Source of the DNA: Bryum argenteum
Taxonomy: Eukaryota > Streptophyta > Bryopsida > Bryales > Bryaceae
Length of the DNA: 64,000 nt
Reading direction: 5' to 3'
NCBI GenBank assembly: GCA_037043015.1
Contig: CM073321.1
Span: 2,423,001-2,487,000, forward strand
The notes beneath the pieces are model-generated. The model searched no databases, was not told where the DNA came from, and worked only from the letters and a program-made list of their open reading frames with translations. Made by a program: the position numbers and the translations under genes. This document shows positions 1 through 10,999 of the stretch, piece after piece. Each line of letters starts with the position of its first letter. Within the stretch, counting starts at the first letter, position 1.

Positions 1-89
1 TAACCTGGTGGTTTGGTAAATAATCAGGTCAAAATCGATCTAAATGGAAGTCTCCCTAATTACCAAAATCAGTATATATTCCCATTATA

Positions 90-280
90 ACGAATTACGT
101 GTTGAACCTTTTCAAGTACGAATACAACGTCAATCAACAGACCATGTCGATGCTCCTTTCCGTGCCCGGAGACACTTTCTTCAGCGACTACCGCCAGAAG
201 AGGACCAAGAACAAGAGTTTGGAGGAGATCTCCGAGTACGCTGCAAAGTCTTTCAAGAAATTTTTGGAAGTGAAAGGAAG
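90..280 (+). pseudogene. Relic exon of the ParB/methyltransferase-like family
   Basis: This block encodes LFKYEYNVNQQTMSMLLSV and then a Lys/Arg-rich stretch ending FLEVKG. It matches, residue for residue over most of its length, the block at 59295-59460 in the larger gene near the right end of the window. That shared block is the whole basis of the call. Unlike the right-hand copy, where the reading frame runs on without a break, this copy reaches a GT donor directly after GGAAG at 280/281. The exon structure of the two copies therefore differs. Function is unknown; the block lies between a ParB-like motif and a possible methyltransferase region in the better preserved copy. The window edge cuts off anything upstream. 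Confidence 0.6.
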
Positions 281-669
281 GTAACTCTTCCAATTAAATT
301 ATTACGTGTTAGTTGAACTTTAGCTTGACTCGAGCTAAACTGCAACATGTAGTTGCTAAATTGAATACTACAATGTAAATTAGCAATCGAATGGAAATAT
401 GACTACTAACTTTGAATTACGAAGTGATAACAAAGACTTGAACGGGCAATACAAGGAGCTCAACACAAATCCTACAGTTTAGCTCGACTCGAGCTAAACC
501 GCAAACTTAATTACGTCGTACTCACTGAGGCAATGCTTAAACCCAACGGTGATTGGTAGCTATATCAAAGTTAACTCCAGTTTAGCTCGACTTGAGCTAA
601 ACTGCAAACTTCGGATGCTTATCTCTATTCTAGAATATAATTCTAACGTAATGTTTTTCTTGTTGCAGT
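281..669 (+). repeat. Relic intron with three TTTAG...CTAAA palindromes
   Basis: This stretch has a GTAACT donor at 281 and a TTGTTGCAG acceptor ending at 669, with no coding look between them. It holds three 21-base near-palindromes of the form TTTAGCTYGA...CGAGCTAAA, at 319-339, 478-498 and 581-601. The arms of the second match perfectly around one central base. The same palindrome type sits in an intron of the related gene at 58620-58730. It is seen directly; its role is unknown. Confidence 0.65.
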
Positions 670-1500
670 GATGAGAAGAAAAGACTAACGGGCTTGTTGG
701 GCCACTTCTTCCAACCTCGGCCTGTGGACCCAGCCGAGGACAATGGGGACGATACAAAACTGCTGGACTGTTGGAAACTAAAAGATCCAACGAGGTACAA
801 GTCGTGGACATTACAGTGGGCGCCACATACCGACTACATTCTCGACGTTCTCGAAAAGATACGTCAGAAGAATCGACGAGCCAATCGTCATCAATTTCAC
901 CGTGAAGGTTACGGAAATCGATTACGACCAACATGTCTTGAAATTAATGTGCACAACAGTGCATGCAAACCCTTACAATTTTGCCATCGCAGTAAACACT
1001 TGACAGACGCCGTTTGATGTTGATGACATGATCGATAGTCTTAAACCATCGGCTTTTGAAGAGATCAAGTCCACATTGCAGAAGGACTACCAGAATGGGC
1101 ACTGGCTGACAAAAGACGCAGATTCTCTAAGAGCTAAGCCACTGTCATTCAGATTGCGGAATCTTATTCACGCCGTTGATGCGGCAGCGAAAGTGGCTCG
1201 AGCACAGACTGCACAGCGTCGACCTGCTCTGGAGGGTTCAGGCCTCACCTCTACTGGGAGTCAACCTGGCAGTAGGACAACGGCACGAGCGCTACCGCCG
1301 ACACCTCGGCTTGAAGCAACTGGGGAAATCCATGGGACACTCGCATCCTGAGCGCAAGGAAGAAAGCGCAGCACAAAGAAAGCCGAGGCGACAAAGAAAA
1401 GTAAGCTCGTTTCGGAGGAAGACATAGCGTCATCTATTGCTGGAGCGCTCGAAACCATTCCCACAGCTGTCAATAGGGTAGAAGACATCGACTAGAACAA
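670..1500 (+). pseudogene. Relic exon(s) of the same gene family, frame-broken
   Basis: After the acceptor at 669 the sequence reads as protein (LLGHFFQPRPVDPAEDNGDD, then WKLKDPTRYKSWTLQWAPHT) to about 870. It then continues in other frames (for example EIDYDQHVLKLM, then DDMIDSLKPSAFEEIKSTLQ from 1025) to about 1430. Several frame changes and stops show that this copy is no longer a working gene. I recognise no domain. A basic, Arg/Lys-rich tail near 1340-1425 could be a nuclear-localisation-like stretch. The order of blocks relative to the ParB-like block differs from that in the gene at 57024-63910, so this may be the tail of one copy joined to the head of another. Confidence 0.45.
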
Positions 1501-2080
1501 CACCAATCTGGTATATCAAAAGTTCTTCTCCGACTTTCTAGACGCAATTGTGTTTGAGGATAAGCCTCATAAGAAAATTGAGATAGAGACAATGATGATG
1601 GAGAAACGCGCCTGTGGAGTGGACGATTTGAGCGTTCGAGTCGAAAGGGGAGAAATTCGTCCTCAACCTCCTTATCAATATGAGCGATAGGTCAAACAAA
1701 CAGACGCTGTGTGTGATGCCATGCTTGCCACACAAGCCAACAACCAAAGAAGAGATGAGTGCATGCGAATTTTGGATCATCAATGGGCAGCACAGCGTCG
1801 CGGCATCAAAAACCATAATCAACAGTCCAACGTGCAAAGAGCCCAAGAAGAAAGACTTTTGGACATGGAATGCCTTTGTCGTTTGGACAGAGGATATTGA
1901 CAAGCTCCAAAAGATATCAGCCTTCTAAAACAAAGTGAATCACTTCACTCCGTTCAAGCCAACTTGGGCAACAAACATATTAGCTGCCCAAACAGTACGG
2001 GAGAATTATGATTGCCCACCGAAAAGGCATGCAGCTGCCGGGATTGGTGGAAGCCGAGCGTATTCTAATTGGAGAGCAAA
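1501..2080 (+). pseudogene. Relic exon with ParB/DGQHR-like motif
   Basis: The segment from about 1755 reads CEFWIINGQHSVAASK and later FTPFKPTWATNILAAQTVREN. It lines up with CNFRVIDGQHHVEAAK and FTPSWATNILAARSVWIEY of the gene at 57218-58573. The (I/V)xGQHxVxAxK motif resembles the nucleotide-binding motif of the ParB/sulfiredoxin superfamily, DGQHR type; that link is inference from motif shape only. The frame is broken by stops. The exon is split by a solo LTR at 2081. Its last 26 bases reappear at 6008-6033, followed by a GTAAGT donor. Confidence 0.55.
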
Positions 2081-2240
2081 TGTCACATCCCTTTCAAAAG
2101 GATGTCCGAACACCGTGGTGAGCCAAGAGGACCTCGGGAGTGACGTCCCGGGCTTGGCAAGAGACAAGGTGAAGTGACCAAGGGGAGTCCCGATCAACAG
2201 CACGCAATGGCGTCGTGTTCGGGACGAACTTGGTGGTGTG

Positions 2241-4840
2241 TGTCAAACCTCATTTTTTCGTTTTTGCCCCACGTAAGTCCGGATAGCGGTTAGTTATAGC
2301 TAATTAGGAGAAATAAACGCCCATATCCTGGCCTACCCGGGTAATGACCGGGTAAGGTTAGCTCGGCCAGGAACCTGCCCACCCAGGAGCATCCTTAGGC
2401 TTAGTGGACAGGGTAGGGTAGCACTACCTTTTTGAATTTTCTTTTGCTTTGTATCTCCTGTTCTCGAGCCAGGATCCTGCCTAGTCGTATCCAGTCGGCC
2501 CGCTGCGGACCCGGATAACGCGTAGCGGCTCTTCGCGGGTTGACTCCTACCCGGGAAAGGGCTGCCTCAACCGGGTATACCTCAACCGGGAAGGCAAATG
2601 GCCGGGTCGGTAGCCACGAACGGGTCGGGCGGGGACAACCCGCAGCGGCGCGTATATGAAGAAGGCCGCAGAGAGGATGGAGGAGCCCTCCAGGAGATGA
2701 GGACCCTCATTGGGGAAATGGCTAAGGCTTTTCCCGGAGAAGCACCCCCACCGGAGGCGCTTGAAAACCCTCCTACCCGGGGGCATCCGAGTCTGGGAGG
2801 TCATCCGAGCGAGAGGAAGAGGTCCGCCGACCCGCAGCCTATGGAGGAGCCCATTCCTCCGGCGTCGTCCGCGGCCGGAGAAGGTTCCGGCCGGGCAAGC
2901 GCACCGCCACTCCTCCCGAGGATAATCCCATCCAGGGCGACCCGGTGATCGAGGATGTCGGGGCCGAGGAGGAGGAGCCCACCGCACCAGCGGTAATGGA
3001 GGAACCGTTCCGCCCACGAGCCTGAGCCCGGAGAAGACCCCGAAGGAGACAGGGACTTCACATCCCCTCAAAGCGCGACTTACCGGAGAGCACCGAGGTA
3101 GAGGCTCCCGGGTAGTCGAGGCGAGGCTTCCCGGGTAGTCGAGGCGGAGGCAACCCGGGTAGTCGAGGCGCTTCCCAGGCGGGGAGGAGGTCTCCTAACA
3201 AAGAGAGGAGGATACTGGGTAAGAAATCCCTCTCCCATTCCCGGACCGGACCGTGGACCCCGACAAGCGAGGAGTCCTAACCTCGCTACGGAGGCCACGA
3301 TCCAACCAGACCGAAAGGGAAGCCGGCACCCGGCAACCCGGATCGGGCATAGAGATGCTGCGCAGGCACCCCCCGCCCGGATCCGGTCGTCCCATTGGAG
3401 CCATCGATCTCGGGGCCCTCCCGAGAAGGCACCGCCCAGCGGAGATCATCCCCTCATCCACGAGGACTTGATCGAGGTCCCGAGATCGGGAGGCCCTCCC
3501 GGACACCTCGGCCCGATGCCTTCGGGAGACACCGAGATCCTTGGGAGTGAGGATCTTGCTCCGCGCTCGAGAAGACGGGGAACGAGGAGGAGGAGGTCAC
3601 TTCCCAACCCGGGTTGGGAGCACGGAAGGTCGCGACTACCGAGATCGCGAGGCTTCCGAGGTCTGCAAGTAGGATGGGCGGGACAGAAGAACCAAGGCCG
3701 AGTCGATTGAGGGCGGATGCAAAATGGCCAAGATAGGGTTGGATTTCGGTGCCTTTATGGCAGTAGGAGAATGACGGCGCTAGAGTGTCAGAGGCTAGAT
3801 TTAGAAAGATTCCCTGGCACAGGGTTTTGTCCTCTCTGGGATGCCAGGGAGGATCCGCTACTTAGCCGAGGGGAGGATACTCCCTCGGGGTCTTTGTGAT
3901 TCTCGCAATACCTAATCCAGTGCAAGCACGCCTCTTTCTCATCTCCCTCGTGTGTGTGCGTGTGTGTGTCGATTGTGTGTCCTTCTCCTTTTCCCGTCTT
4001 GTGTCTGGGTCGGTGTGTTTGCGAGTCCGAGAGGACCCTTGCTATCCGGGCAAGAGAGAGAGCGGTTCCGTCCTTGAACGGAGAGTAGTACGGGAGGTAG
4101 AGAAGCTGACAGGGGAGGAGTGCGGCTAGCGAACGGCACTTGCCACTTAGGGTTCGGTCCGGTCTGTCCGTGTAGCGTCTGGGATTACAGCGGCCAGGAA
4201 GGGATTCCGGCCGCTCAACCGACTCCCGAGAACACCATCGGTTGAGTCCCCCTAGATCGCTGAAGTCCGGGTAGGCAGGTTTGTCTCAGAGGTGATAGCG
4301 GTGAACTCCGGGCGATCGCACCATCCCCTGGATCCGAGAACCCGGGATCTACTAACCCGGGTAGTAAGTTGTGATAACCGGACCATAGGAGAACCGGATA
4401 CCAACCTTTGTGACATGCGTGTGGATTTAGAGTCCAGGCGTAGAGGGAGGTATAAGGGAAGTTCCTAACAGGGTAAGGAGAGAGAGAGTCTCGGTGACCT
4501 TTCCGGTCACGTTAATCAACGGGAGAAGTGGCCTAATCCCCCCACTTATCTAAGTCCGGGAAAATCCCTCTGAGGTGAATACAGAGGCTAAATTAAACCA
4601 CAAAGACTAAACACCCTCTCCTCTCCTGTCCGGGCAGCTCTTCCAGGACAGGATATAGGGCACAGAGGGGATAGGATAGAACCCGGATAGCACAAATCCG
4701 GGTTAGCTAACTGGTGGAAACTGTTGCGTTTGCACTTCACAGGATCTCCGTGGAACAAATACTCGGGTTCTTGTTTAGGAAACCTCTTTTACCGTGAAAA
4801 AGGGTTATCCGAGCACGAATCGGAAAAGCACGTTACGACA
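2241..4840. mobile_element. 2.6-kb solo LTR nested in the solo LTR
   Basis: The insert begins TGTCAAACC and ends CGTTACGACA. It is flanked by the perfect duplication GTGTG at 2236-2240 and 4841-4845, and the host LTR sequence resumes exactly after it. It is GC-rich and full of CCCGGGTA-like strings. I see no terminal direct repeat and no gag or pol, so I read it as a long solo LTR; a small non-autonomous LTR element is the alternative. Open frames inside are compositional and do not resemble known proteins. Confidence 0.75.
3095..3180. repeat. Short GC-rich tandem repeat
   Basis: Three or four imperfect copies of a roughly 20-28-base unit containing CCCGGGTAGTCGAGGC lie in a row inside the 2.6-kb solo LTR. 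They may be part of the enhancer or promoter region of that LTR, but nothing else supports that. Confidence 0.6.
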
Positions 4841-6007
4841 GTGTGCCTTACATGGTTGGAAACCTTGTTCAAGCACGCACCCATAGGTCCAAAGAACGCG
4901 CGATTTGGAGTTGTGAGTCATGAGATATGGCTCTCCAAAGTTGGAGCGCGTTCCGGGACACTCCGGGACTTGGGAGTGTTACCTTTCGGGACTCAAAATG
5001 TCGCCCTTCTTGGATGGCGGCATGTTGCATGTCTTTGGAAAGCTCTAGACAAGAGCTTTCCAAAATGCTAAGGCTCGTGAGGAGCAAAACAATGCTTTGG
5101 GAGATATGGCTCTCCAAAGCATCGGGACTTTGGGACTCCGGGACTGCTGCCTCCCGGGACTCCCGAATGTTCAGAGGAGCATAGCTCCCACATAGCAGCT
5201 CCGATTGGGACAAGTGAGGAGTCCATCAACATTTACTCAAAGAGTAGATGTCGAAAATGGGCTCGGACGTCCCATTTGGATAACTGAGCTACAAGTTAGC
5301 CCGAGAAGAAGATACGGCCCGTTTTTGAGACTAAGGCAAAAACGGGTGGTCTTTCAAAACAAAAGTGTGTCACGGAAGGCCCCTCAACACAAGAGGGGGG
5401 GGCCTACCGAAGACTCCAGAGAGTACTATGAGGAGGGGTGGTCTCCCTCCTCACTTCCACATGGTGCCGAGGAGAGCCGGGGTGGCTCTAAGGGGTGAGG
5501 CTTGGGATGGAGCCTCACTCCCGCACCTTGGGCACTATGGGATGCTTGTGGTGTGCATCCCGAAACAATGGGTTGGAAAAGTGTCCCGCTCCAAACTAGT
5601 CCCCGTGAAAAGTAGTGCCGGTTTCCGGTAATGTCCCGAATGGAGAGTGTAGACATGAATGGAAGGGGACTAGTGGGGAGTTGGACAATATGCAAGGGCG
5701 GTTAGCTCCGGGGGTGAGTAGTGCCACCCTTGGGAGCTTGGACATGTGTGGAAGGCCGCCCCGTGCCACCAAGTGGCATGCCCATGTGTTTTGTAGGAGT
5801 TCCGGTTTACGGGTTCCGGGTAATGAGTTAGGGGAGCCAACGTGGGTTGAACACCTTGACTAAAAATGGTGCTAACATTGTGTGTGCTTGGCATGTGCAG
5901 TGTTAGCTAAGTTGTGGCCGGTAGCTACCAACAAAGTAAGCCGTGATTCCGCTACCAAGTAAGGCTTACTTGAAGAAAAAGAGTTGGGAGTAATTAGGGC
6001 CGCGACA

Positions 6008-6049
6008 GCAAAGCAGCACGCCCAGTTGGATGTAAGTGTCTAACCCATA
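6008..6049 (+). pseudogene. Tail of the relic exon with GTAAGT donor
   Basis: After the target duplication GCAAA the relic exon goes on for some 20 bases to TTGGAT and then GTAAGTGTC. This matches the place where the related gene at 57218-58573 ends an exon with GAG before GTAAGTCC. Only 42 bases survive before the next LTR begins. Confidence 0.5.
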
Positions 6050-7531
6050 TGTCACATCCCTTTCCAAAGGATGCCCGAACACCGTGGTGAGCCAAGAGGA
6101 CCCTGGGAGTGACGGGCTTGGCATCAGACAAGGTAAAGTGACCAAGGGCAGTCCCGAGCAAACAGCACGCAATGGCGTCGTGCTTGGGACGAACTGAGTG
6201 GTGTGCCTTACATGGATAGAAACCTTGTTTGAGCACGCACCCATGGGTCCAAAGAATGCGCGATTTGGAGATGTGAGTCATGAGATATGGCTCTCCAAAG
6301 TTGGAGCGCGTTCCGGGGCACTCCGGGACTTAGGAGTGTTGCCTTTCGGGACTCAAAATGTCGTGCTTCTTGGATGGCGGCATGTTGCATGTCTTTGGAA
6401 AGCTCTAAAGAAGAGCTTTCCAAAATGCTAAGGCTTGTGAGGAGCAAAGCAATGCTTTGGGAGATATGGCTCTCCAAAGCATCGGGACTTCGGGACACAG
6501 GGACTGCTGCTTCCCGGGACTCCCGAATGTTCAGAAGAGCATAGCTCCCACACGGAAGCTCCGATTGGGACAAGTGAGGAGTCCATCAACATTTACTCAA
6601 AGAGTAGATGTCGAAAATGGGCTTGCACGTCTCATTTGGATAACTGAGCTACAAGTTAGCCCTAGAAGAAGATACGGCCCGTTTTTGAGACTAAGGCAAA
6701 AACGGGTGGTCTTCCAAAACAAAAGTGTGTCACGGAAGGCCCCTCAACACAAGAGGGGGGGGCCTACCGAAGACTCCAGAGAGTACTATGAGGAGGGGTG
6801 ATCTCCCTCCTCACTTGCACATGGTGCCTTGAGGAGTCGGGGTGGCTCCAAGGGGTGAGGCTTGGGATGGGGCCTTACTCCCGCGCCTTGTCGAAAATGG
6901 AGAGTGCTTTGGAGCATCTCTAAACATGGGGTTGGGAAGTGTCCCTCTTCAAGTTAGTCCCCGTGAAAAGTAATGCCGGTTCCCAGGAGTAACCGGGAAT
7001 CGCTCAAAAGGGTGAGGCATGGAAATGAAGCCTCACTCCCACACCTTGGGCATTGTGGGATGCTCTTGAGTATCTTGCAACATTGGGCTGGAAAAAGTCC
7101 CGCTCCAAAGTAGTCCCCGAGAAAACTAGTGCCGGATTCCGGGAGGATTTCCGGCAAAATCCCGAATGGGGTGAGAAACAAGAGTGGAAGGGGACTAGTG
7201 GGAAGTTGGACAATGGATAAGGGCGGTTAGCTCCGGGGGTGATTAGTAGCACCCTTGGGAGCTTGGACATTTGTGGAAGGCCGCCCCGTGCCACCAAGTG
7301 GCATGCCCATGTGTTGGTGGGAGTTCCGGGTAATGAGTATCCGGTAATGAGTTATGGAGTCAAGGTGGGTTGGACACCTTGACTTAGAATGGTGCTAGCA
7401 TTCTGTGTGTGGGCACATGCAAGTGTTAGCAAAGTCGTAGCCGGTTGCTACCAACTAAGTGAGCCGGGATTCCGCTACCAAGTAAGGCTCACTAAGAAGA
7501 AAAATGTCTGGGAGTAATTAGGGTCGCGACT
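6050..7531 (+). repeat. 5' LTR of the old chromovirus-type element
   Basis: It begins TGTCACATCCC and ends GGGTCGCGAC just before the primer-binding site. It pairs with the 3' LTR at 38803-40330 and with the solo copy at 2081-6007. The ends are of the TGTC...GACA type, with the last base altered here. Confidence 0.8.
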
Positions 7532-7532
7532 C

Positions 7533-7550
7533 TTGGTATTAGAGCAGGCT
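7533..7550 (+). other. Primer-binding site, initiator-Met tRNA type
   Basis: TTGGTATTAGAGCAGG follows the LTR end by one or two bases. It matches the TGGTATCAGAGC start of the usual plant initiator-Met primer site with one difference. Confidence 0.75.
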
Positions 7551-7559
7551 ACGTAGCGG

Positions 7560-7788
7560 GATCCAATCAAGAGTAGGATGGCATGAGAGGCCGGAAGCTC
7601 GTGATGTGGCCCGAAGACACGTAGTTAAGCCTTTGAGGCCGGGTACCCCTCACAACGAGTCTTCTTAAGGTCCTTCGGAGGAGCTGGCGGAAATAAAAGA
7701 GGACCAAGGGGACCAAAGGGAAGTTGTTAGTTTTGAGGAGGACACTCACCACGAGGAGGAAGAAAATCCTCTAAGTCGCGTTCCCGGG
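7560..7788 (+). pseudogene. gag, first part (old chromovirus-type fossil)
   Basis: This is a coding-like stretch with an acidic segment (VSFEEDTHHEEEENPL) leading up to the insertion point of the element at 7789. The sequence resumes at 17246 after the CCGGG duplication. It is the N-terminal part of the fossil gag. Confidence 0.55.
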
Positions 7789-8590
7789 TGTTAGCATGGG
7801 TAACGAGGATGGAGTGCTTTATGAGCTCATCCGCTGGAGGTAGCAGGTTTGGGATGGCAGTGGATAACGAGGGAGGCCGAGCTATGCTCGATCTAACAGG
7901 GACAGCAGGGAGTAGCCAAAAAGGCCGAGCGTTGACTTCGGCAACATTGGTTGTGCTGCGGAAGGAGGGGCATTTCAGTCGTCTTCTTCTTTCTTATTTT
8001 TACTTTACCCACGAATAGAATCGGTGGGTAGTACTGATCTTGAAGGGAAAAGAGCGGGGGGTACCGAGGTTTAACCGTGGCAACAACTGAGGTCACCGAA
8101 GCCCGTAACCTGGTCCGGCTGTCTACCGGACCTTCCTTGGTAACCTCGGTGATACTGTAGCGATGAAGGTACCGTGGGTGTAGAACGTCTAAGACAGCAG
8201 TTAGGGTTACTGCCGAAGTCTACCAAGCAAGCCTCGGTGTTCGGAGTAAGCAGGTGAGAGATGAGGAGACACAAGGATGGGAGAGAAAGACTGTGGCTCA
8301 TGGCCTTTGTATTCAATTGATAACAACGGAGTACATTCAAGCGTTCTGCCAAGATAAACTGAACATATCCTGCTACGGTGACTACAACGAGTGTCTCTCT
8401 CCTATTTTCTACAACCTTTTATACTACGGCTGCCGCGGATATCCCTGAAACCGAATGGTGCCCTTATCGACTGCCGAGGCATCTGCAGTTAACTGCTGGT
8501 GCCTCCACCGAAAAAGTGCTGCTATCTCCGTTGCCGCTGCTGCTCCCGCTTTGGCCGCCGAGGTTACCCGATGACGTCAGTCCGGTAACA
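7789..8590 (-). repeat. 3' LTR of the young gypsy element
   Basis: This is the left copy of the 802-bp LTR, which is downstream for the minus-strand element. A perfect TGACGTCA (CRE/bZIP-type site) lies at 8572-8579, within 20 bases of the outer end of the unit. The internal region abuts it through a purine tract. Confidence 0.92.
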
Positions 8591-8604
8591 TTTTGCCCTC
8601 CCTG
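8591..8604 (-). other. Polypurine tract
   Basis: On the minus strand the bases AGGGAGGGCAAAA run straight into the LTR start. This is the expected place and make-up for the plus-strand primer of an LTR element. Confidence 0.75.
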
Positions 8605-8609
8605 TGAGA

Positions 8610-10811
8610 GCGCAATCCATCCCGGATTGCTTAGTGCCTGGCACGTTGCTCCGCTGGTCGCCGGTCGGGACGAGTCTGTTCCCGTGGCCATTGTTGTTGT
8701 CGGCGTGGTGGAGGCTGATCGTCGTACAGCGATCGGATAGCCGCGGCAATGCCCCTGTGCAGCAAGCGTCGATTTCGAATTGTGTTGGCGTGTTCATGGA
8801 TATCGTGGACTGTTTTGCCCAGCATTTTGTTACAACCCGGACACTGAACGTCGCTAGCCCTGTGATCTGCAAAACGTTGGGCCAAATCCGGGTGGTTGTT
8901 GAAGTATTTCCGAACTTCATTGTGCGCATCCTGGTACCCCTCATCGGCATCGCTGTCATTCTCAGGTTCGACATGCCAAGTGTTATCATCTGATAACTGT
9001 ATCAATGCCTGTCGGTGAGCTGGTAATGAAATCTTAGGGGTTACCGGGGTTGATGGCTGTGCCGTGGATGTCGTTGTGGATGTCGGTGCTGGTGATTGCT
9101 CCTTCTCCTCTGCTACCCTCGGCGATGCCTGTGGTGTCTGCTCGGTGTCGGTAAGGTGTTGGATGTGCACGCGATCCTGTAACTGCTCCTCCGGTATGTC
9201 CATACCTTGACCTTCCTGACGCTCCTAACGGTACCTGTGGTGTCATCCTGGGCCACTATCTCGGGGAAATCTGGTGCCGCGGTAACCTGCTGTGGGGACT
9301 GATGGCGCTTGGTGATCACGATATCCGGTAGATTGGTGTCTTCGTGACTGGACTCCTGCCATTCTCCCTCGTAATCCGCGTTTAGCTGTAATTTTGTGAG
9401 TGTCTCCTCGATGCAGGCTGCCACCATGTTGACCGCGATGTCATCCGTCTGCGGAGGCTCTCGCTGGATTGCCCTAAACAATATCTCCCCCAATACTGCT
9501 GCGGCATCGTGGACCCAAGCCTGCTTGTTGGCTTCAAAGTTTTCCTCCTCGATAACCAAAGCCTTGCGCCGTTCCTCCAGACTCTGTGCCTCAGGATTTG
9601 AAGGATTTGTATCAATCAAATTCCGCATCACTGCTTTTATAATTCCTCGTTTTGTGCTAACAGGGATGTCAGATGCTCCTTTGCACTATCTCTTTCTTTG
9701 GTGACTCCTTCAAGCTTGGATGTCACCGCCTGGATGTCAATCTGCTTTGCCGCGAGCTGACTCTGTAGCATCTGTGCAGCGCGGTTAGCCTCTTCTATTT
9801 TTTGACTTGCGTGACCTAATTCCTCCTCCTTTTTCCGCAATTGTGTGTGTAGGTCCTGTGTGGCTTTGGAGTGCCGATCCTTCTCCTCCTGTAGCTGCCG
9901 CTGTTGTCCCTCGGTAGCTTGTAAGTGCCGTAGCACTTTATCCACACAAGCTGCCATGGCTGATGCCTGTGCATCGAGTTGATCTGCGAGTGTGCCGGCG
10001 TTTGTGGAAGGGCCCTTGTCATCTCTACGCTGTCTCTCTTGTTTGGGTTCGGTGCCGCGGTGTCCCTGATGGATTTCATAGGTGATGGTAATTTCCGCCG
10101 TTGAATTTCTACGAAAGTCGACATGGGCGGCAATTTGCCATTCACCTTGTGATACTGAAGATACCGCATGATGTAGGTGGACAGAAATGGTCCAATGGGG
10201 CTGGAGTACTCCGGAAACCTCTGATGATTTTGCAACTCCAGTCGCAGGTGATCCTCGAAAAGCATTCCCCAGTTCACCTTGGCACCTGCATCTGCGAGAA
10301 AAAGCAGTTCCAACTGTGCGGGCAAAATGTAATTGCAATTGCACCGACAGTAGATCTGACTGATGATACCGCGGATGCGTGAAAACCAGGGCTCCTTGAG
10401 CATCGCTCCAACTGCGTAGGTGTCATATCCTTTCTCCCTTGGCTCCAACCCCGGTATCCTGCGTGCTATGTCGGGCTTCTGAAATCCACAGTCCTCTGTC
10501 CACTGTGTGATGCCGGTGCCGTCCCACCCATACTGGTGATACAGATATGCCGCGGAAATCTGTACTTCGACGCCATCCACGGTGCCGGTCGGGTAAGGAC
10601 CTCCGCAGCTCTGCGGCTTCATGTTGTCCACAAATTGCCTGCAGTGGTTAACATTGAGCTTCCAGGTCTTCATATCCTCCCAAAAGCGGTGAAGTCCGGT
10701 GTTTTGTGTCCACACACTGTTGATCCTGCTGCGCCAATCGAGGAGGTGCCTCGGCATGAAGAAGGGCGCCTCGGGCTTCCCCTTCTGCGGAGTCACATTG
10801 CGAGAAGCCAT
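8610..10811 (-). pseudogene. Extra 3' ORF region with plant-transposon-like domain and coiled coil
   Basis: This region lies between integrase and the 3' LTR. It begins MASRNVTPQKGKPEAPFFMP. The upstream part has GTVDGVEVQISAAYLYHQYG and, later, VNWGMLFEDHLRLEL followed by SPIGPFLSTYIMRY. This pattern resembles the 'putative plant transposon protein' domain often found in plant retroelement ORFs. It also matches the ORF at 27621-28430 (VDWGMIIRDLVARL, PITPFLYHLY). The next part is a long heptad-rich coiled coil (for example LHTQLRKKEEELGHASQKI). A Thr/Pro-rich stretch and a Cys/His-containing stretch (VQCPGCNKMLGKTVHDIHEH) close it. It is described as part of a fossil, whole-looking over much of its length but broken. 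Its function is unknown; it takes the position where some elements carry envelope-like or accessory ORFs. Confidence 0.7.
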
Positions 10812-10999
10812 GGTTACCGAGGAAAAGCTTGGTGTGGCGAAGCTGTGTAGCTCAATCTGCACAGTGGAAGACAGTAGAGAGCAAAGGCGGCGCTGTAGAG
10901 AAGAAGGAACAGTGAGGCACTGCGGCGCCGTGTGTGTTCTCAAATGAGGACAATGGGTCTGCAACGGCCATTTGCCATCCTTGGTTTCCGCGGTAGTGG

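Larger units (their letters stand above)
2081..6007 (+). mobile_element. Solo LTR (chromovirus family), carrying a nested insertion
   Basis: The element starts TGTCACATCCC and ends GGGCCGCGACA. It is flanked by a perfect 5-bp duplication, GCAAA, at 2076-2080 and 6008-6012. It matches the LTRs of the large element at 6050-7531 and 38803-40330, but no internal region is attached, so it is a solo LTR of about 1.3 kb after subtracting the insertion at 2241-4840. It sits in an exon of a relic gene, 42 bp upstream of the 5' LTR of another member of the same family. Confidence 0.85.

Noticed and set aside
2547-3710. Several long frames in the 2.6-kb insert
   Set aside because: Composition-driven frames on both strands of a CCCGGG-rich solo LTR without any recognisable domain.
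4869-5863. Frames of about 100 codons repeated at 6208-6573 and 38966-39358
   Set aside because: They lie in copies of the same LTR and drift freely among them.
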